Assembly (NCBI RefSeq): GCF_000420365.1
Contig: NZ_ATUU01000002.1
Coordinates: forward strand, 348,520 to 412,519
Reading direction: 5' to 3'
Origin: Weissella halotolerans DSM 20190
Lineage (GTDB): Bacteria > Bacillota > Bacilli > Lactobacillales > Lactobacillaceae
DNA: 64,000 bases
Shown: positions 49,445-61,208 of the stretch, one piece after another
How positions within the stretch are numbered: position 1 is the stretch's first letter
Layout: every line of letters starts with the position of its first letter
Notes under the pieces: model-generated
The model's input: the letters and a program-made list of their open reading frames with translations, nothing else
Told to the model about the DNA's origin: nothing
Database searches by the model: none
Position numbers and translations under genes: made by a program

Positions 49445-50848
49445 ATGGACCCCATTCAAGTCTGGAATGCCATTAAGGACCTATTACACGACGATGTAAT
49501 AGGGGAGTTTGCTTTTTCTACCTATGTAGATTCACTGACTCCAGTTGCTATCTCAGCCGATGAAAATAACACAACTGTTTTACAACTTACAACAAGTCAA
49601 GAAGAAGTCGCTAAAGAATGGCAAAATAGTAATAGTCTCTACTATTCAAAATTCGTTCCGGCCGCGATGACAGCAACCTTAACACTGTATGGTCAACCAC
49701 AGTTTGTAAAACCTTTGGTTACCTATACAAAACCCCAGCCAGTAAAGACTGATTTCCCCATCACTCAAACAGTGGAGCAAGGTGAAGGCGAATTGCCTAC
49801 TAACGCTTCGACATTTATCACCAAGGCGACCCTCAATCCAGAATTCCGTTTTGATACCTTCGTCTCTTCAGATGAAAACAGGGAAGCTTATTCTGTGGCC
49901 CAGGCTGTAGCCGATAATCCAGGTACACAGTGGAATCCACTGCTTATCTATGGAGGGGTTGGTTTGGGTAAAACGCATTTAATGCAGGCTATCGGTAATG
50001 CCGTGCTAGCACGGCAAGCAAATGCCAAAGTTAAATTTATTACAACTGAAGATTTTATTAATGACTTTACAGAAGCCCTACGCCGTGGCCCCAAAGCAAC
50101 CGAAGCCTTCAAGCGAGAATACCGTAGTACCGATCTTCTGATGGTGGATGACGTCCAGTTCCTATCTGGTAAAGAGAAGATTCAAGAAGAATTTTTCAAT
50201 ACCTTCAATGCCATTACCCGTGAAAACAACCAGATTGTACTGACTTCTGATAAACTACCAAAAGAAATTCCTGGTTTGGAAATGCGGTTAGTCACTCGTT
50301 TTGGTCAAGGTTATTCAGCAAACATCACCAAACCTGACTTACCAACCAGGGTAGCTATTCTGCGTAATAAATCAGACCAAGAAGGCCTTAATATTCCAAA
50401 TGATGTCATCGACGAAATTGCCGCGGCAGTGGACACTAACGTTCGTGACTTGGAGGGTGTCTTCAATCAAGTCGTTGGTAAGATGCGCTTCAGCAATGCA
50501 CCAATTACAGTCGATACAGCTCGTTCCATTCTTGAAACGATGAACTTTAAGCGACAACGAGCAATTACTATTCCCATAATTCAAGATATTGTTGCTCGCT
50601 ACTATGATGTTACAGTTTCTGACATTAATGGTAAAAAACGTAATAAAGAAATCGTCGTTCCTAGACAAGTTGCCATGTATCTTGCCCGTGAAATGACACA
50701 AGATTCACTACCACAAATTGGGCGTGCTTTTGGTGGCAAAGATCATACAACTGTTATGCACTCCACCGAAAAAATCGAAAAAATTCTTGGCGAAGATATT
50801 ACGCTAGAACATCAGGTCCAAGAAATTCGGGAACGCTTAAAAGAATAA
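49445..50848 (+). CDS. dnaA: Chromosomal replication initiator DnaA
   Basis: AAA+ initiator protein, 467 residues from the ATG nine bases after GGAGG; the longer frame has no such site. Domain I (1-85, MDPIQVWNAIKDLLHDDVIGEFAFSTY), a short linker (86-135), AAA+ domain with FDTFVSSDENREAYSVAQAV, Walker A GGVGLGKTHL, Walker B LLMVDDVQFLSGKE, the sensor segment ITRENNQIVLTSDKLPKEI, and domain IV with the box-binding signature GRAFGGKDHTTVMHSTEKI. Boxes flank the gene on both sides. Confidence 0.98.
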   Translation: MDPIQVWNAIKDLLHDDVIGEFAFSTYVDSLTPVAISADENNTTVLQLTTSQEEVAKEWQNSNSLYYSKFVPAAMTATLTLYGQPQFVKPLVTYTKPQPVKTDFPITQTVEQGEGELPTNASTFITKATLNPEFRFDTFVSSDENREAYSVAQAVADNPGTQWNPLLIYGGVGLGKTHLMQAIGNAVLARQANAKVKFITTEDFINDFTEALRRGPKATEAFKREYRSTDLLMVDDVQFLSGKEKIQEEFFNTFNAITRENNQIVLTSDKLPKEIPGLEMRLVTRFGQGYSANITKPDLPTRVAILRNKSDQEGLNIPNDVIDEIAAAVDTNVRDLEGVFNQVVGKMRFSNAPITVDTARSILETMNFKRQRAITIPIIQDIVARYYDVTVSDINGKKRNKEIVVPRQVAMYLAREMTQDSLPQIGRAFGGKDHTTVMHSTEKIEKILGEDITLEHQVQEIRERLKE

Positions 50849-51046
50849 ACTAAAGTGCATTGTGGATAACAAATGTTATAAGATGTAGTTATACACAAAG
50901 TAATGAACATAGCGAAACTGAGAGTAGGTACCGCTTTAAAGTGGTTATCCACAGTTTCCACACCCCTTATTACTATTACTATTTTTTATTTATTTAAATA
51001 AGTCATTAAGCAAGCCAGTCGTTTTCATTCATTTGAGGAGAACATC
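50849..51046 (+). other. oriC, unwinding module (dnaA-dnaN gap)
   Basis: DnaA boxes at 50861-50869 (TGTGGATAA), 50889-50897 (TTATACACA), 50945-50953 (TTATCCACA) and near match GTTTCCACA at 50955-50963. Then the C-rich ACCCC, the triplet series TTA-CTA-TTA-CTA (complement TAG/TAA, DnaA-trio-like) and an AT-only tract to about 51001. This order (boxes, GC patch, trios, AT tract) matches the Bacillus unwinding region, so strand opening is expected here. Confidence 0.85.
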
Positions 51047-52177
51047 ATGCAATTTACTATTAATCGAGCTGAATTTATAAAGGCAATGAATAATGTTAGC
51101 CGAGCTATTTCATCAAGAACATCAATGCCAATTTTAACCGGCGTAAAGTTAGACTTAGATGAGACCGGATTAATTTTAACGGGATCAGATACAGATATCT
51201 CAATTGAAATCAAAATTCCCGTAACAGACGATAAAGCACACTTAACTAATATCGAACCAGGCCGCATTGTTTTACCAGCCACTTTTTTCGCTAATATCGT
51301 TAAGCGATTACCAGGTGAAGAGTTTACGCTTACTAACCATGATGGTTTACAAACAAAGATTTCATCAGAAAGTGCTGAATTTGATATTAATGGTCAAGAT
51401 GCTAACGAATATCCTCGCTTACCTGAAGTTGAAGTAACCAATCATTTAGTACTTCCAGCGGCAACTTTGAATGAAGTTATCGGACAAACCGTAATTGCAG
51501 TCTCAAAACAATTAAGTCAGCCAATTTTAACGGGAGTACATTTCATTATAACCGGTGGGAATTTAACAGCTGTTGCAACGGATCGTCATCGGTTAGCACA
51601 AAGGACAGTTGCATTTGGTGAATCAGATGTTAAAGCTGACATTATTGTTCCTGGTCCCTCATTGGTTCAGTTACAGGCAATGTTAGATAATGTTGAGACC
51701 GTTGATGTACGTGTAGCTGAAAATCAGGTTATCTTTCAATTAGGAGACAATACGATTTTCTATTCACGTTTGCTAGAAGGTAATTATCCGGATGCTTCGC
51801 GTCTTATTCCTACTGAAAAGCAGACTACCTTGACGATTAATGCGCGAGATCTGTTACAAACTATTGAACGGGCGGCATTATTAAGTCATGAAGGCCGGTC
51901 GAATGTCATTCAATTTACAGTAAGTGATGAAGGTTCTTATATATCGTCTAATTCTCCGGAAGTCGGCCGAGTTGAAGAGGAAATATTTGCAGCTGATACA
52001 GCTGGTAATCAATTAACTATTTCGTTTAATCCGGATTATATGCGGGAAGCGCTAAAATCGTTTGGTGATGAAGAGATACAAATTGGCTTTAAGACACCAT
52101 TGGATCCCTTCACCTTGGTGCCAACAAATAATGAAACTAACTTTATTCAATTAATTACACCAGTTAGAACATACTAA
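51047..52177 (+). CDS. dnaN: DNA polymerase III beta sliding clamp
   Basis: 376-residue clamp, full length. N-terminus MQFTINRAEFIKAMNNVSRAISSRTSMPILTGVKLDLDETGLILTGSDTDISIEI and C-terminus TLVPTNNETNFIQLITPVRTY are characteristic; three clamp domains of about 125 residues each follow one another. Standard dnaA-dnaN order. Ribosome-binding site GAGGAGAACATC. A terminator separates it from yaaA. Confidence 0.98.
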   Translation: MQFTINRAEFIKAMNNVSRAISSRTSMPILTGVKLDLDETGLILTGSDTDISIEIKIPVTDDKAHLTNIEPGRIVLPATFFANIVKRLPGEEFTLTNHDGLQTKISSESAEFDINGQDANEYPRLPEVEVTNHLVLPAATLNEVIGQTVIAVSKQLSQPILTGVHFIITGGNLTAVATDRHRLAQRTVAFGESDVKADIIVPGPSLVQLQAMLDNVETVDVRVAENQVIFQLGDNTIFYSRLLEGNYPDASRLIPTEKQTTLTINARDLLQTIERAALLSHEGRSNVIQFTVSDEGSYISSNSPEVGRVEEEIFAADTAGNQLTISFNPDYMREALKSFGDEEIQIGFKTPLDPFTLVPTNNETNFIQLITPVRTY

Positions 52178-52186
52178 AAATTAAAT

Positions 52187-52238
52187 AAAAGGCTAGGAGC
52201 GTTGTTTTAAGCAAAAATGGGCGTTCCTAGCCTTTTTT
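52187..52238 (+). terminator. Terminator after dnaN
   Basis: AAAAGGCTAGGA / TCCTAGCCTTTT with an extended imperfect inner stem, followed by a T-run. Confidence 0.85.
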
Positions 52239-52337
52239 ATTAAAAACACCCGTCCTCTTCATAAGTAGCGTGAATTAGCGTATAATGGGAAATAAGTAAA
52301 TACTCAGTAAATAATAAAAAAGAAAAGAGGCACCCAG

Positions 52338-52574
52338 ATGGCGGAAGAGCTTCAAATCCAAACGCCCTACATTACGCTTGGGCAAGTGTTAAAAGAAGCA
52401 AGCGTGATTGCAACAGGTGGCCAGGCAAAGTGGTACTTACGAGAGAACACAGTTTTAGTTAACCAGGAACCAGATGAGCGGCGTGGTCGTAAATTATATC
52501 CTGGTGATATTGTTGCTTTGCCTGACGGAGAACATATCGTAATCAATGGTACAGGTGTTGATGGAATAAAATGA
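52338..52574 (+). CDS. yaaA: S4-domain RNA-binding protein YaaA
   Basis: 78-residue S4-like protein: [49 protein letters not shown] is the family signature, found between dnaN and recF in most Firmicutes. Thought to bind RNA or ribosomes; exact role unclear. Its stop overlaps the recF start by four bases (ATGA), which indicates translational coupling. Confidence 0.95.
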   Translation: MAEELQIQTPYITLGQVLKEASVIATGGQAKWYLRENTVLVNQEPDERRGRKLYPGDIVALPDGEHIVINGTGVDGIK

Positions 52575-53701
52575 AACTTCTACAGCTAGAATTGGATAAT
52601 TTTCGTAATTATCAACATTTAGCAGCCACGTTTTCACCTGGTGTGAATGTGTTTTTAGGCCCAAATGCCCAAGGGAAAACAAACCTCCTAGAGGCAATAT
52701 ATGTCCTAGCATTAACAACATCACATCGGACTCATTCGGATAAAGAATTGATTAGTTGGGGCGAAAAAGACGCGTTAGTAGCTGGTCTAATTCAGCGGAA
52801 AACGAGTAAAATTCCCCTAGCATTGGGATTTGATACGAAGGGTAAGCATGCACGGGTAAATCATTTAAACCAACCTAAGCTGGCTGATTATATCGGTCAG
52901 CTTAACGTTATTTTATTTGCACCTGAAGACTTATCCTTGGTTAAGGGTGCGCCAGCAATTAGGCGGACCTTTATTGACCGTGAATTTAGTCAAATGAGTC
53001 CTAAGTACTTATACATAGCTAATCAGTATCGCGCAATTTTACGACAAAGAAATCAATATTTAAAGCAATTGCAAAGTAAAAAGAATACTGATTTATTATT
53101 TTTAGAAGTATTAACTGAGCGATTAGTCATGTTTGCTAGTGAATTAATCGAACGCCGTTTGCGCTTGATACAAAAGCTTAACGCTGCTGCTCAGCCTATT
53201 CAGTCAGCTATCACACAAACTGGTGAAGCTCTTGAAATTGAATACGTTTCGCAACTTAATCCTGAAGAACTGGTTGATGCAGCTACAATTCAGCAAGCCT
53301 TGTTAACACGGTTTGAAAAATTGCAAGCACGGGAGATTCAAGAAGGCGTAACTAAGTTAGGTCCTCATAGGGATGATTTAGCGTTCATTGTCAATGGTCG
53401 TAACGTTGCAGTTTTTGGTTCGCAGGGGCAGCAACGAACGACAGCTTTGGCTGTCAAATTGGCAGAAATTGATTTGATGAAAGAAGAAACGGGAGAGTAC
53501 CCCATTTTATTGCTGGACGATGTCTTATCTGAATTAGATAGAGAGCGGCAAACTCATTTGTTAAAGGCAATGCAGGGAAAGGTACAGACTTTTATTACCA
53601 CGCCTTCATTAAGCGATGTGGCCCGTCAGTTAATTGACCAACCCAAGGTTTTTAATGTGCGGGCGGGAAATTTAGTAACAGATGAGCATAGTAAGGAATA
53701 A
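52571..53701 (+). CDS. recF: DNA replication and repair protein RecF
   Basis: SMC-like ATPase that loads RecA at gaps. 376 residues. Walker A is [18 protein letters not shown] (about 30-47), followed by the family stretch [11 protein letters not shown], signature [42 protein letters not shown] and Walker [23 protein letters not shown]. Full length and in the usual place between yaaA and gyrB. Confidence 0.97.
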   Translation: MKLLQLELDNFRNYQHLAATFSPGVNVFLGPNAQGKTNLLEAIYVLALTTSHRTHSDKELISWGEKDALVAGLIQRKTSKIPLALGFDTKGKHARVNHLNQPKLADYIGQLNVILFAPEDLSLVKGAPAIRRTFIDREFSQMSPKYLYIANQYRAILRQRNQYLKQLQSKKNTDLLFLEVLTERLVMFASELIERRLRLIQKLNAAAQPIQSAITQTGEALEIEYVSQLNPEELVDAATIQQALLTRFEKLQAREIQEGVTKLGPHRDDLAFIVNGRNVAVFGSQGQQRTTALAVKLAEIDLMKEETGEYPILLLDDVLSELDRERQTHLLKAMQGKVQTFITTPSLSDVARQLIDQPKVFNVRAGNLVTDEHSKE

Positions 53702-53721
53702 GAATTAACAATCAGGTTTAG

Positions 53722-55680
<1,959 letters not shown>

Positions 55681-55715
55681 ATTAAACCTGGTTTACGTAA
55701 AAAAGGAGGCTATGC

Positions 55716-58265
55716 ATGGCTGAGCAAGATAATGAAAACAGCCGAATTAAGGTTGCTAATTTAGGTGACCAAATGCAGACATCATTTTTGGATTATGCGA
55801 TGTCTGTTATTGTAGCGCGGGCTCTACCAGATGTGCGTGATGGACTCAAGCCAGTTCACCGCCGTATTCTGTATGGGATGAACGAATTAGGTTTAGCACC
55901 TGAAAAAGCCTATAAGAAATCTGCACGTATCGTGGGCGATGTCATGGGAAAGTACCACCCACACGGCGATTCAGCTATTTATGAATCGATGGTGCGAATG
56001 GCACAAGACTTTAGTTATCGTTACATGTTGGTTGATGGACATGGAAATTTTGGTTCTGTCGATGGTGATCCTGCTGCCGCAATGCGGTATACTGAGGCCA
56101 AATTAAGTAAGATTTCAGTAGAAATGCTCCGTGATATTAATAAAGACACGGTTAACTTTGTTGAAAATTATGATGGTACTGATCATGAACCAGAAGTTTT
56201 ACCTTCACGTTTTCCTAATCTATTAGTTAATGGTGCTAGTGGAATTGCCGTTGGAATGGCAACAAATATTCCGCCACATAATCTGCGTGAAGTTATTTCT
56301 GCTATTCATTTGTTAATGGAAAATCCAGATGTGACGACTGCAGAGCTGATGGAAGTGTTGCCAGGACCAGATTTCCCAACTGGTGGTATTGTGATGGGTA
56401 AGTCTGGGATTCGAAAAGCTTATGAGACGGGTAAAGGTGTCGTTACAGTACGTGCAAAAGTTGAGATTGAAACTGAAAAGACGAAAGAACGGATTATTAT
56501 CACTGAGCTACCTTACATGGTGAACAAGGCGCGCCTAATTGAGCGCATTGCTGAATTAGGTCGGGATAAGCGGATTGAAGGAATTACATCAATTAATGAT
56601 GAGTCTGATCGTGAAGGTTATCGGGTGGCAATCGATATAAGACGTGATGTTTCAGCCTCTGTCGTTTTGAATAATCTATATAAGTTGACAATGATGCAGA
56701 CCAACTTCAGTTTCAACATCTTAGCTGTTCAAGACGGTCGGCCAAAGCTATTGAGCTTAAAAGAAGTGTTACAGGCTTATTTGAAGCACCAGCAAGAAGT
56801 GATTAGTCGCCGGACAGTCTTTGAGTTAAAAAAGGCACAAGCTCGTGCACATATTCTTGAAGGTTTGCGGATAGCGTTAGATCATATCGATGCCATTATT
56901 ACAATTATTCGGACGTCTAAAACGGCTGATATTGCCAAAACGCAATTAATGGAAGGCTATTCTTTATCTGATAAGCAAGCTCAAGCAATCTTAGATATGC
57001 GGCTGGTTCGGTTAACTGGATTGGAACGCGACAAGATTGAATCAGAGTACCAAACGTTAAGTTCACAGATTGCTGATTATAAAGATATTTTAGCCAAACC
57101 TGAGCGCATCGATGAGATTATCTACCAGGAGTTACTGGAGATTCAAGATAAATTTGGTGATGACCGACGGACAGAGTTACAAGTTGGGGATGTCACCTCG
57201 ATTGAAGATGAGGATCTCATTGAGCAAGAAGATATCATTGTTTCCTTGACGCATGAAGGCTATATTAAGCGAATGGCCCAAAGCGAATTCCGAGCACAAA
57301 ATCGTGGTGGTCGAGGTGTTCAAGGGATGGGTGTCAATAGTAATGATTTCATCGACAAGATTGTTGGTGCCTCAACCCATGATACGTTGTTGTTCTTTAC
57401 CAATAGCGGTAAGGTCTATCGGCTTAAGGGGTATGAAATTCCTGAATATGGACGGAGTGCAAAGGGCATCCCGGTGATTAACCTATTGGGAATTAGTAGT
57501 GGAGAAGCCATTCAAACGGTCATTAATATTCATGGTGACTTAGCAGCTAGTGAAGATGACTTATTCTTTACGACCCGTGATGGAGTGGTCAAGCGTACCC
57601 CTATTAGTGAGTTTAGCAATATTCGTAATAATGGTTTACGCGCTATTAATTTACATGAAGATGATGAGCTAATTAATGTGATGACTACGGATGGTTCTCA
57701 CAATGTCTTGCTTGGTACGCATGGTGGTTATGCTGTGAGTTTTAATGTGTCTAATGTGCGTTCCATGGGACGTTCAGCGGCTGGCGTGCGTGGTATTCGC
57801 TTAAGGGATGATGATTTTGTTGTTGGTGCACAAGTCTTAGAACCGGAAGATGATGTCTTAGTGATTACCGAGAATGGTTATGGTAAGATGACACCGGCTA
57901 GTGAGTACCCAATTAAGGGTCGTGGTGGTAAAGGTATCAAGACAGCACAGGTTACAGAAAAAAATGGTCCTTTGGTAGGAGTATCAGTCGTGAAAGGGCA
58001 TGAAGATGTTATTCTGACGACCAACCTGGGGGTTATGATTCGCTTTAATGTGGATAATGTATCCTTAACAGGTCGAGCCACTCAAGGAGTACGGTTGATC
58101 CGCTTAGATGACGATTCTAAGGTTGCGACCTTTACCACGGTAGCCCCTGAAGAGGAAACAGTGGTAGATGGACAAACTGCTAACGAAGACGAACAGCCAG
58201 AAGGCGTTCAAGCCTTGTTAGAGCGAGCACAAACTGACCCTGAGCTAACAGATTCAAATGAGTAA
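55716..58265 (+). CDS. gyrA: DNA gyrase subunit A
   Basis: Cleavage subunit of gyrase, 849 residues. The catalytic tyrosine is Y125 in [11 protein letters not shown]; the quinolone-determining loop [10 protein letters not shown] shows S86 and E90, the sensitive-type residues at the two main resistance positions. The C-terminal pinwheel contains the GyrA box [10 protein letters not shown] (about 529-538) and six blade repeats such as [12 protein letters not shown] and [11 protein letters not shown]. Acidic tail to the end. Preceded by AAAGGAGGCTATGC. Strong terminator after it. Confidence 0.98.
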   Translation: MAEQDNENSRIKVANLGDQMQTSFLDYAMSVIVARALPDVRDGLKPVHRRILYGMNELGLAPEKAYKKSARIVGDVMGKYHPHGDSAIYESMVRMAQDFSYRYMLVDGHGNFGSVDGDPAAAMRYTEAKLSKISVEMLRDINKDTVNFVENYDGTDHEPEVLPSRFPNLLVNGASGIAVGMATNIPPHNLREVISAIHLLMENPDVTTAELMEVLPGPDFPTGGIVMGKSGIRKAYETGKGVVTVRAKVEIETEKTKERIIITELPYMVNKARLIERIAELGRDKRIEGITSINDESDREGYRVAIDIRRDVSASVVLNNLYKLTMMQTNFSFNILAVQDGRPKLLSLKEVLQAYLKHQQEVISRRTVFELKKAQARAHILEGLRIALDHIDAIITIIRTSKTADIAKTQLMEGYSLSDKQAQAILDMRLVRLTGLERDKIESEYQTLSSQIADYKDILAKPERIDEIIYQELLEIQDKFGDDRRTELQVGDVTSIEDEDLIEQEDIIVSLTHEGYIKRMAQSEFRAQNRGGRGVQGMGVNSNDFIDKIVGASTHDTLLFFTNSGKVYRLKGYEIPEYGRSAKGIPVINLLGISSGEAIQTVINIHGDLAASEDDLFFTTRDGVVKRTPISEFSNIRNNGLRAINLHEDDELINVMTTDGSHNVLLGTHGGYAVSFNVSNVRSMGRSAAGVRGIRLRDDDFVVGAQVLEPEDDVLVITENGYGKMTPASEYPIKGRGGKGIKTAQVTEKNGPLVGVSVVKGHEDVILTTNLGVMIRFNVDNVSLTGRATQGVRLIRLDDDSKVATFTTVAPEEETVVDGQTANEDEQPEGVQALLERAQTDPELTDSNE

Positions 58266-58282
58266 CAGTTAGTGGGTAAGTT

Positions 58283-58318
58283 AAAAAGATGCTAAGCTTT
58301 CAAGCTTAGCATCTTTTT
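58283..58318 (+). terminator. Terminator of the gyrase operon
   Basis: AAAAAGATGCTAAGCTT / AAGCTTAGCATCTTTTT, a 17-bp stem with loop TC. Confidence 0.93.
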
Positions 58319-58322
58319 AGTT

Positions 58323-58340
58323 TTACTTGATATCAAGTAA
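58323..58340. promoter_or_regulatory. 18-bp perfect palindrome before the LtaS-like gene
   Basis: TTACTTGATATCAAGTAA lies about 100 bases upstream of the gene, just upstream of the AT-rich stretch with TATAAT (near 58380). It is too symmetrical to be a terminator and has no U-run. Likely operator of unknown protein. Confidence 0.4.
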
Positions 58341-58444
58341 GCTTTGTTTCCTTTTATAGGCTTGTTTTAAAGTTTAAGCGTATAATGAGCAAGATTAGCT
58401 GAAATGATTATTGAAATCGTAAATGATGAGTAAAGGAACTTTTT

Positions 58445-60619
58445 ATGAAACACTATGGTCGATTTGATTGGATAAATACGCGACTAGGTTTCGTGTTGTT
58501 GTTAGTTGGTCTCTTTTGGGCTAAGATGCAGCTCGCCAATGTATTAGATTTTAAAGTATTTGCGGGGGCAAGTCCGGTACAATATATAACCCTACTGGTG
58601 AATCCGATACCAATTGCACTTTTAATGATTGGTTCGGCCTTATATTTTAAATCAGCTAAGGTATTTTATCCGTGGGCATTGTTGATGTATATTATCAATT
58701 TGGTGCTCCTGCAGGTGAATGTAATCTACTACCGGGAATTTTCAGACTTTATGTCCTTTTCAGTTATGACCGGTTATGACAAAGTAAATCAAGGGTTGGG
58801 CGCTTCAGGATTAGCCTTGAGTAATTTTCATGATATCTTTTTTTGGTTGGATCTGGTTATTTTAATCTTCTTTGTGATTTTTAGAAAAGTAAAGTTGAAT
58901 GCACCAGCCGTGTCAAAATTTGTCGGTTTTGCTGCAACATCCTTTGCACTAGCAGGTGCAATGTTTGTTTTGATGGTAGGTGAAATGGAGCGCCCACAAT
59001 TAATTACGCGCCAATTTGATAGTAAATTAATGGTGAAGTATCTTGGTTTAGATGCCTATACAGTGTTTGATGCTGTTCGGCAAAAACATGTATCCGAGAT
59101 GAAAAGTACGGCTAAAAAGTCAGATGTTCAAAAGGCACGCGACTATGTTAAGAGTCATTATGCAGCGGCTAATCCTGAATATGCTGGTATTGCTAAGGGT
59201 AAAAATGTGTTTGTCATTCATCTGGAGTCATTCCAGCAATTTTCGATTGGGATGCGGGTAAATGGTCAAGAAGTTACGCCTTTTCTAAATAGTTTGTATA
59301 ATTCCAAGGAGACGTTAGCCTTTGACAACTTTTTCCATCAAGTGGGTCAGGGAAAGACGTCCGATGCGGAAAACTTATTAGAAACATCAACCTTTGGACT
59401 ACCGCAAGGGTCTTTATTTGCTAATCAAGGAGCAGATCAAACCTTTCAGGCTATGCCAAGTATTTTAAAACAACAAGCTGGTTACTCGTCTGCTGTTTTT
59501 CATGGAAATAATGCTAGTTTTTGGAACCGTAATAATGTGTATAAGGGGATGGGGTATCAATACTTCTTTGATGCTAGTTACTTTGATACTTCTGGAGATA
59601 AAGCAATGGGCTATGGCTTAAAGGATAAACTTTTATTCTATGATTCCGTTCCATATCTAGAACACATGCAAGAGCCCTTCTATGCTAAGTACATTACGGT
59701 AACAAACCATTTTCCTTTTAGTCTAGATGATCAAGATAAAGATCCAAATTTTCAGACGACTAATTCGGGATCCGATGTGGTTGACGGCTATTTTGAAACA
59801 AATCATTATTTAGACCAATCCATTCAGGAGTTTTACACTTATTTGAAAAAAGCCGGTCTATATGATAATTCTATTATCGTCTTATATGGGGACCATTATG
59901 GTATTTCTAACTCTGAAAATAAGTATCTTGCATCAATTTTAGGTAAGAATCCAGAAAAATGGACTGCAAATGATAACGCGCAGTTGCAACGGGTTCCCTT
60001 CATGATTAATATTCCTGGCTATACTGGCGGACATGTTGATCATACCTACGGTGGTGAAATTGATGTGGCCCCTACATTATTGCACTTACTTGGCATAACA
60101 AATACCGAGAAATACATGCAATTAGGTCAGGATTTGTTAAGTAAGCAACGGCAGCAGGTAGTTGCTTTTAGAGATGGTGATTTTGTAACGCCTGATTATA
60201 CAGTGGTTAATAGTACAATCTTTAATACAAAGACCGGGGAAGAAATCGAAAAGCCAACTACAGCAACGTTAGAGGCGGTAGAGAAGAGTAAGCAGATAGC
60301 TCACCAGCAGTTGAAATACTCTGATTTAATTAATCAAAAGGACCTCTTGAGACTATACACGCCAGCCGGCTTCAAACCGGTAAAGTCACAAGAGTATAAC
60401 TACTCTAATGGCTTGGAACGCTTGAAGGAATTAGAGAAACAAAAGGGAGCGGCTTCTAGGGACGTCTTCCAAAGCCACAATAACCAAACTACCCAGGATC
60501 TGTATCAAACAGATGCTCCAGAAAAAGGAGCACCAAGGTCTAACACATCACGGCTAAAGCAGGTTAATCCTGATGGTAGTGATGGGACTTCTATGATTGA
60601 TAAAACGCCTAATCCCTAA
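58445..60619 (+). CDS. LtaS-family polyglycerolphosphate synthase (sulfatase fold)
   Basis: Membrane enzyme of the lipoteichoic acid synthase family, 724 residues. Five N-terminal helices (about 10-180), then an extracellular sulfatase-type domain: GKNVFVIHLESFQQFSIGMRVNGQEVTPFLNSL (metal Glu), catalytic threonine in VGQGKTSDAENLLETSTFGLPQGS, VFHGNNASFWNRNNVYKGMGYQYFFD, and IIVLYGDHYGISN with a metal Asp/His. The C-terminal 100 residues are polar and low complexity (QSHNNQTTQDLYQTDAPEKG). It may build LTA chains or act as a primase; both types exist in this group. Own promoter and terminator. Confidence 0.9.
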   Translation: MKHYGRFDWINTRLGFVLLLVGLFWAKMQLANVLDFKVFAGASPVQYITLLVNPIPIALLMIGSALYFKSAKVFYPWALLMYIINLVLLQVNVIYYREFSDFMSFSVMTGYDKVNQGLGASGLALSNFHDIFFWLDLVILIFFVIFRKVKLNAPAVSKFVGFAATSFALAGAMFVLMVGEMERPQLITRQFDSKLMVKYLGLDAYTVFDAVRQKHVSEMKSTAKKSDVQKARDYVKSHYAAANPEYAGIAKGKNVFVIHLESFQQFSIGMRVNGQEVTPFLNSLYNSKETLAFDNFFHQVGQGKTSDAENLLETSTFGLPQGSLFANQGADQTFQAMPSILKQQAGYSSAVFHGNNASFWNRNNVYKGMGYQYFFDASYFDTSGDKAMGYGLKDKLLFYDSVPYLEHMQEPFYAKYITVTNHFPFSLDDQDKDPNFQTTNSGSDVVDGYFETNHYLDQSIQEFYTYLKKAGLYDNSIIVLYGDHYGISNSENKYLASILGKNPEKWTANDNAQLQRVPFMINIPGYTGGHVDHTYGGEIDVAPTLLHLLGITNTEKYMQLGQDLLSKQRQQVVAFRDGDFVTPDYTVVNSTIFNTKTGEEIEKPTTATLEAVEKSKQIAHQQLKYSDLINQKDLLRLYTPAGFKPVKSQEYNYSNGLERLKELEKQKGAASRDVFQSHNNQTTQDLYQTDAPEKGAPRSNTSRLKQVNPDGSDGTSMIDKTPNP

Positions 60620-60636
60620 TAGGCTTGACCTTTATT

Positions 60637-60671
60637 AAAGAGGCAATTCTTGAAAAGAATTGCCTCTTTTC
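60637..60671 (+). terminator. Terminator of the LtaS-like gene
   Basis: AAAGAGGCAATTCTT / AAGAATTGCCTCTTT, a 15-bp stem with loop GAA and a T-run. Confidence 0.93.
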
Positions 60672-60749
60672 TAATTTACTTGTAAACTTAACTTTAGTGT
60701 TAAATAAGTTAACAACAATGTAAAAAATACTTCTACACGAGGGTAATAA

Positions 60750-61208
60750 ATGGAATACTTAGGTAGAAAAGACTTTATTAAATCAGCTTTTAAGACCGAT
60801 ATCTTTAAGTTTCGAATTGGAGACCTAGCCCAGATGACTGGGGTATCGACCCGTCAATTACGTTACTGGGAAAGCAAAGGCATTATCGAATCACTATCAC
60901 GTGAGGGTGAACAAAATGCGCGTGTTTATAATTATGCGACCTATCATCGCGTACAACTGATTAAGGATTATCTTGATGAGGGTTATACGTTACAAGCGGC
61001 TGTTGGCAAAGCTAATGACATTATGTCGGCTTTTGCTGGCTTTGCAGATATTATATACAGTGCTGTTCAGGGAGTTGACACTATTGATGATCAACGAATG
61101 GTTGATTTAGGGTATTTTGATGCAGCAAAGACACAGCGTTTATGGGCTTCCATTGATGACAATAAAGAGGTTCATTATCATGTAAAGCCAGTGGAGGATG
61201 AGCAATGA
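60750..61208 (+). CDS. MerR-family transcriptional regulator
   Basis: 152-residue regulator. MerR helix-turn-helix at about 22-60: FRIGDLAQMTGVSTRQLRYWESKGIIESLSREGEQNARVYNYATYHRVQLIKDYLDEGYTLQAAV. The effector region is short and lacks metal-binding cysteines. Its stop overlaps the HMG-CoA reductase start (ATGA), so both are co-translated, and it may control the mevalonate-pathway gene it precedes. The ribosome-binding site (ACACGAGGGTAATAA) is moderate. Confidence 0.88.
   Translation: MEYLGRKDFIKSAFKTDIFKFRIGDLAQMTGVSTRQLRYWESKGIIESLSREGEQNARVYNYATYHRVQLIKDYLDEGYTLQAAVGKANDIMSAFAGFADIIYSAVQGVDTIDDQRMVDLGYFDAAKTQRLWASIDDNKEVHYHVKPVEDEQ

Noticed and set aside
50372..50701. 109-residue ORF antisense to dnaA
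   Set aside because: Shadow of dnaA coding sequence.
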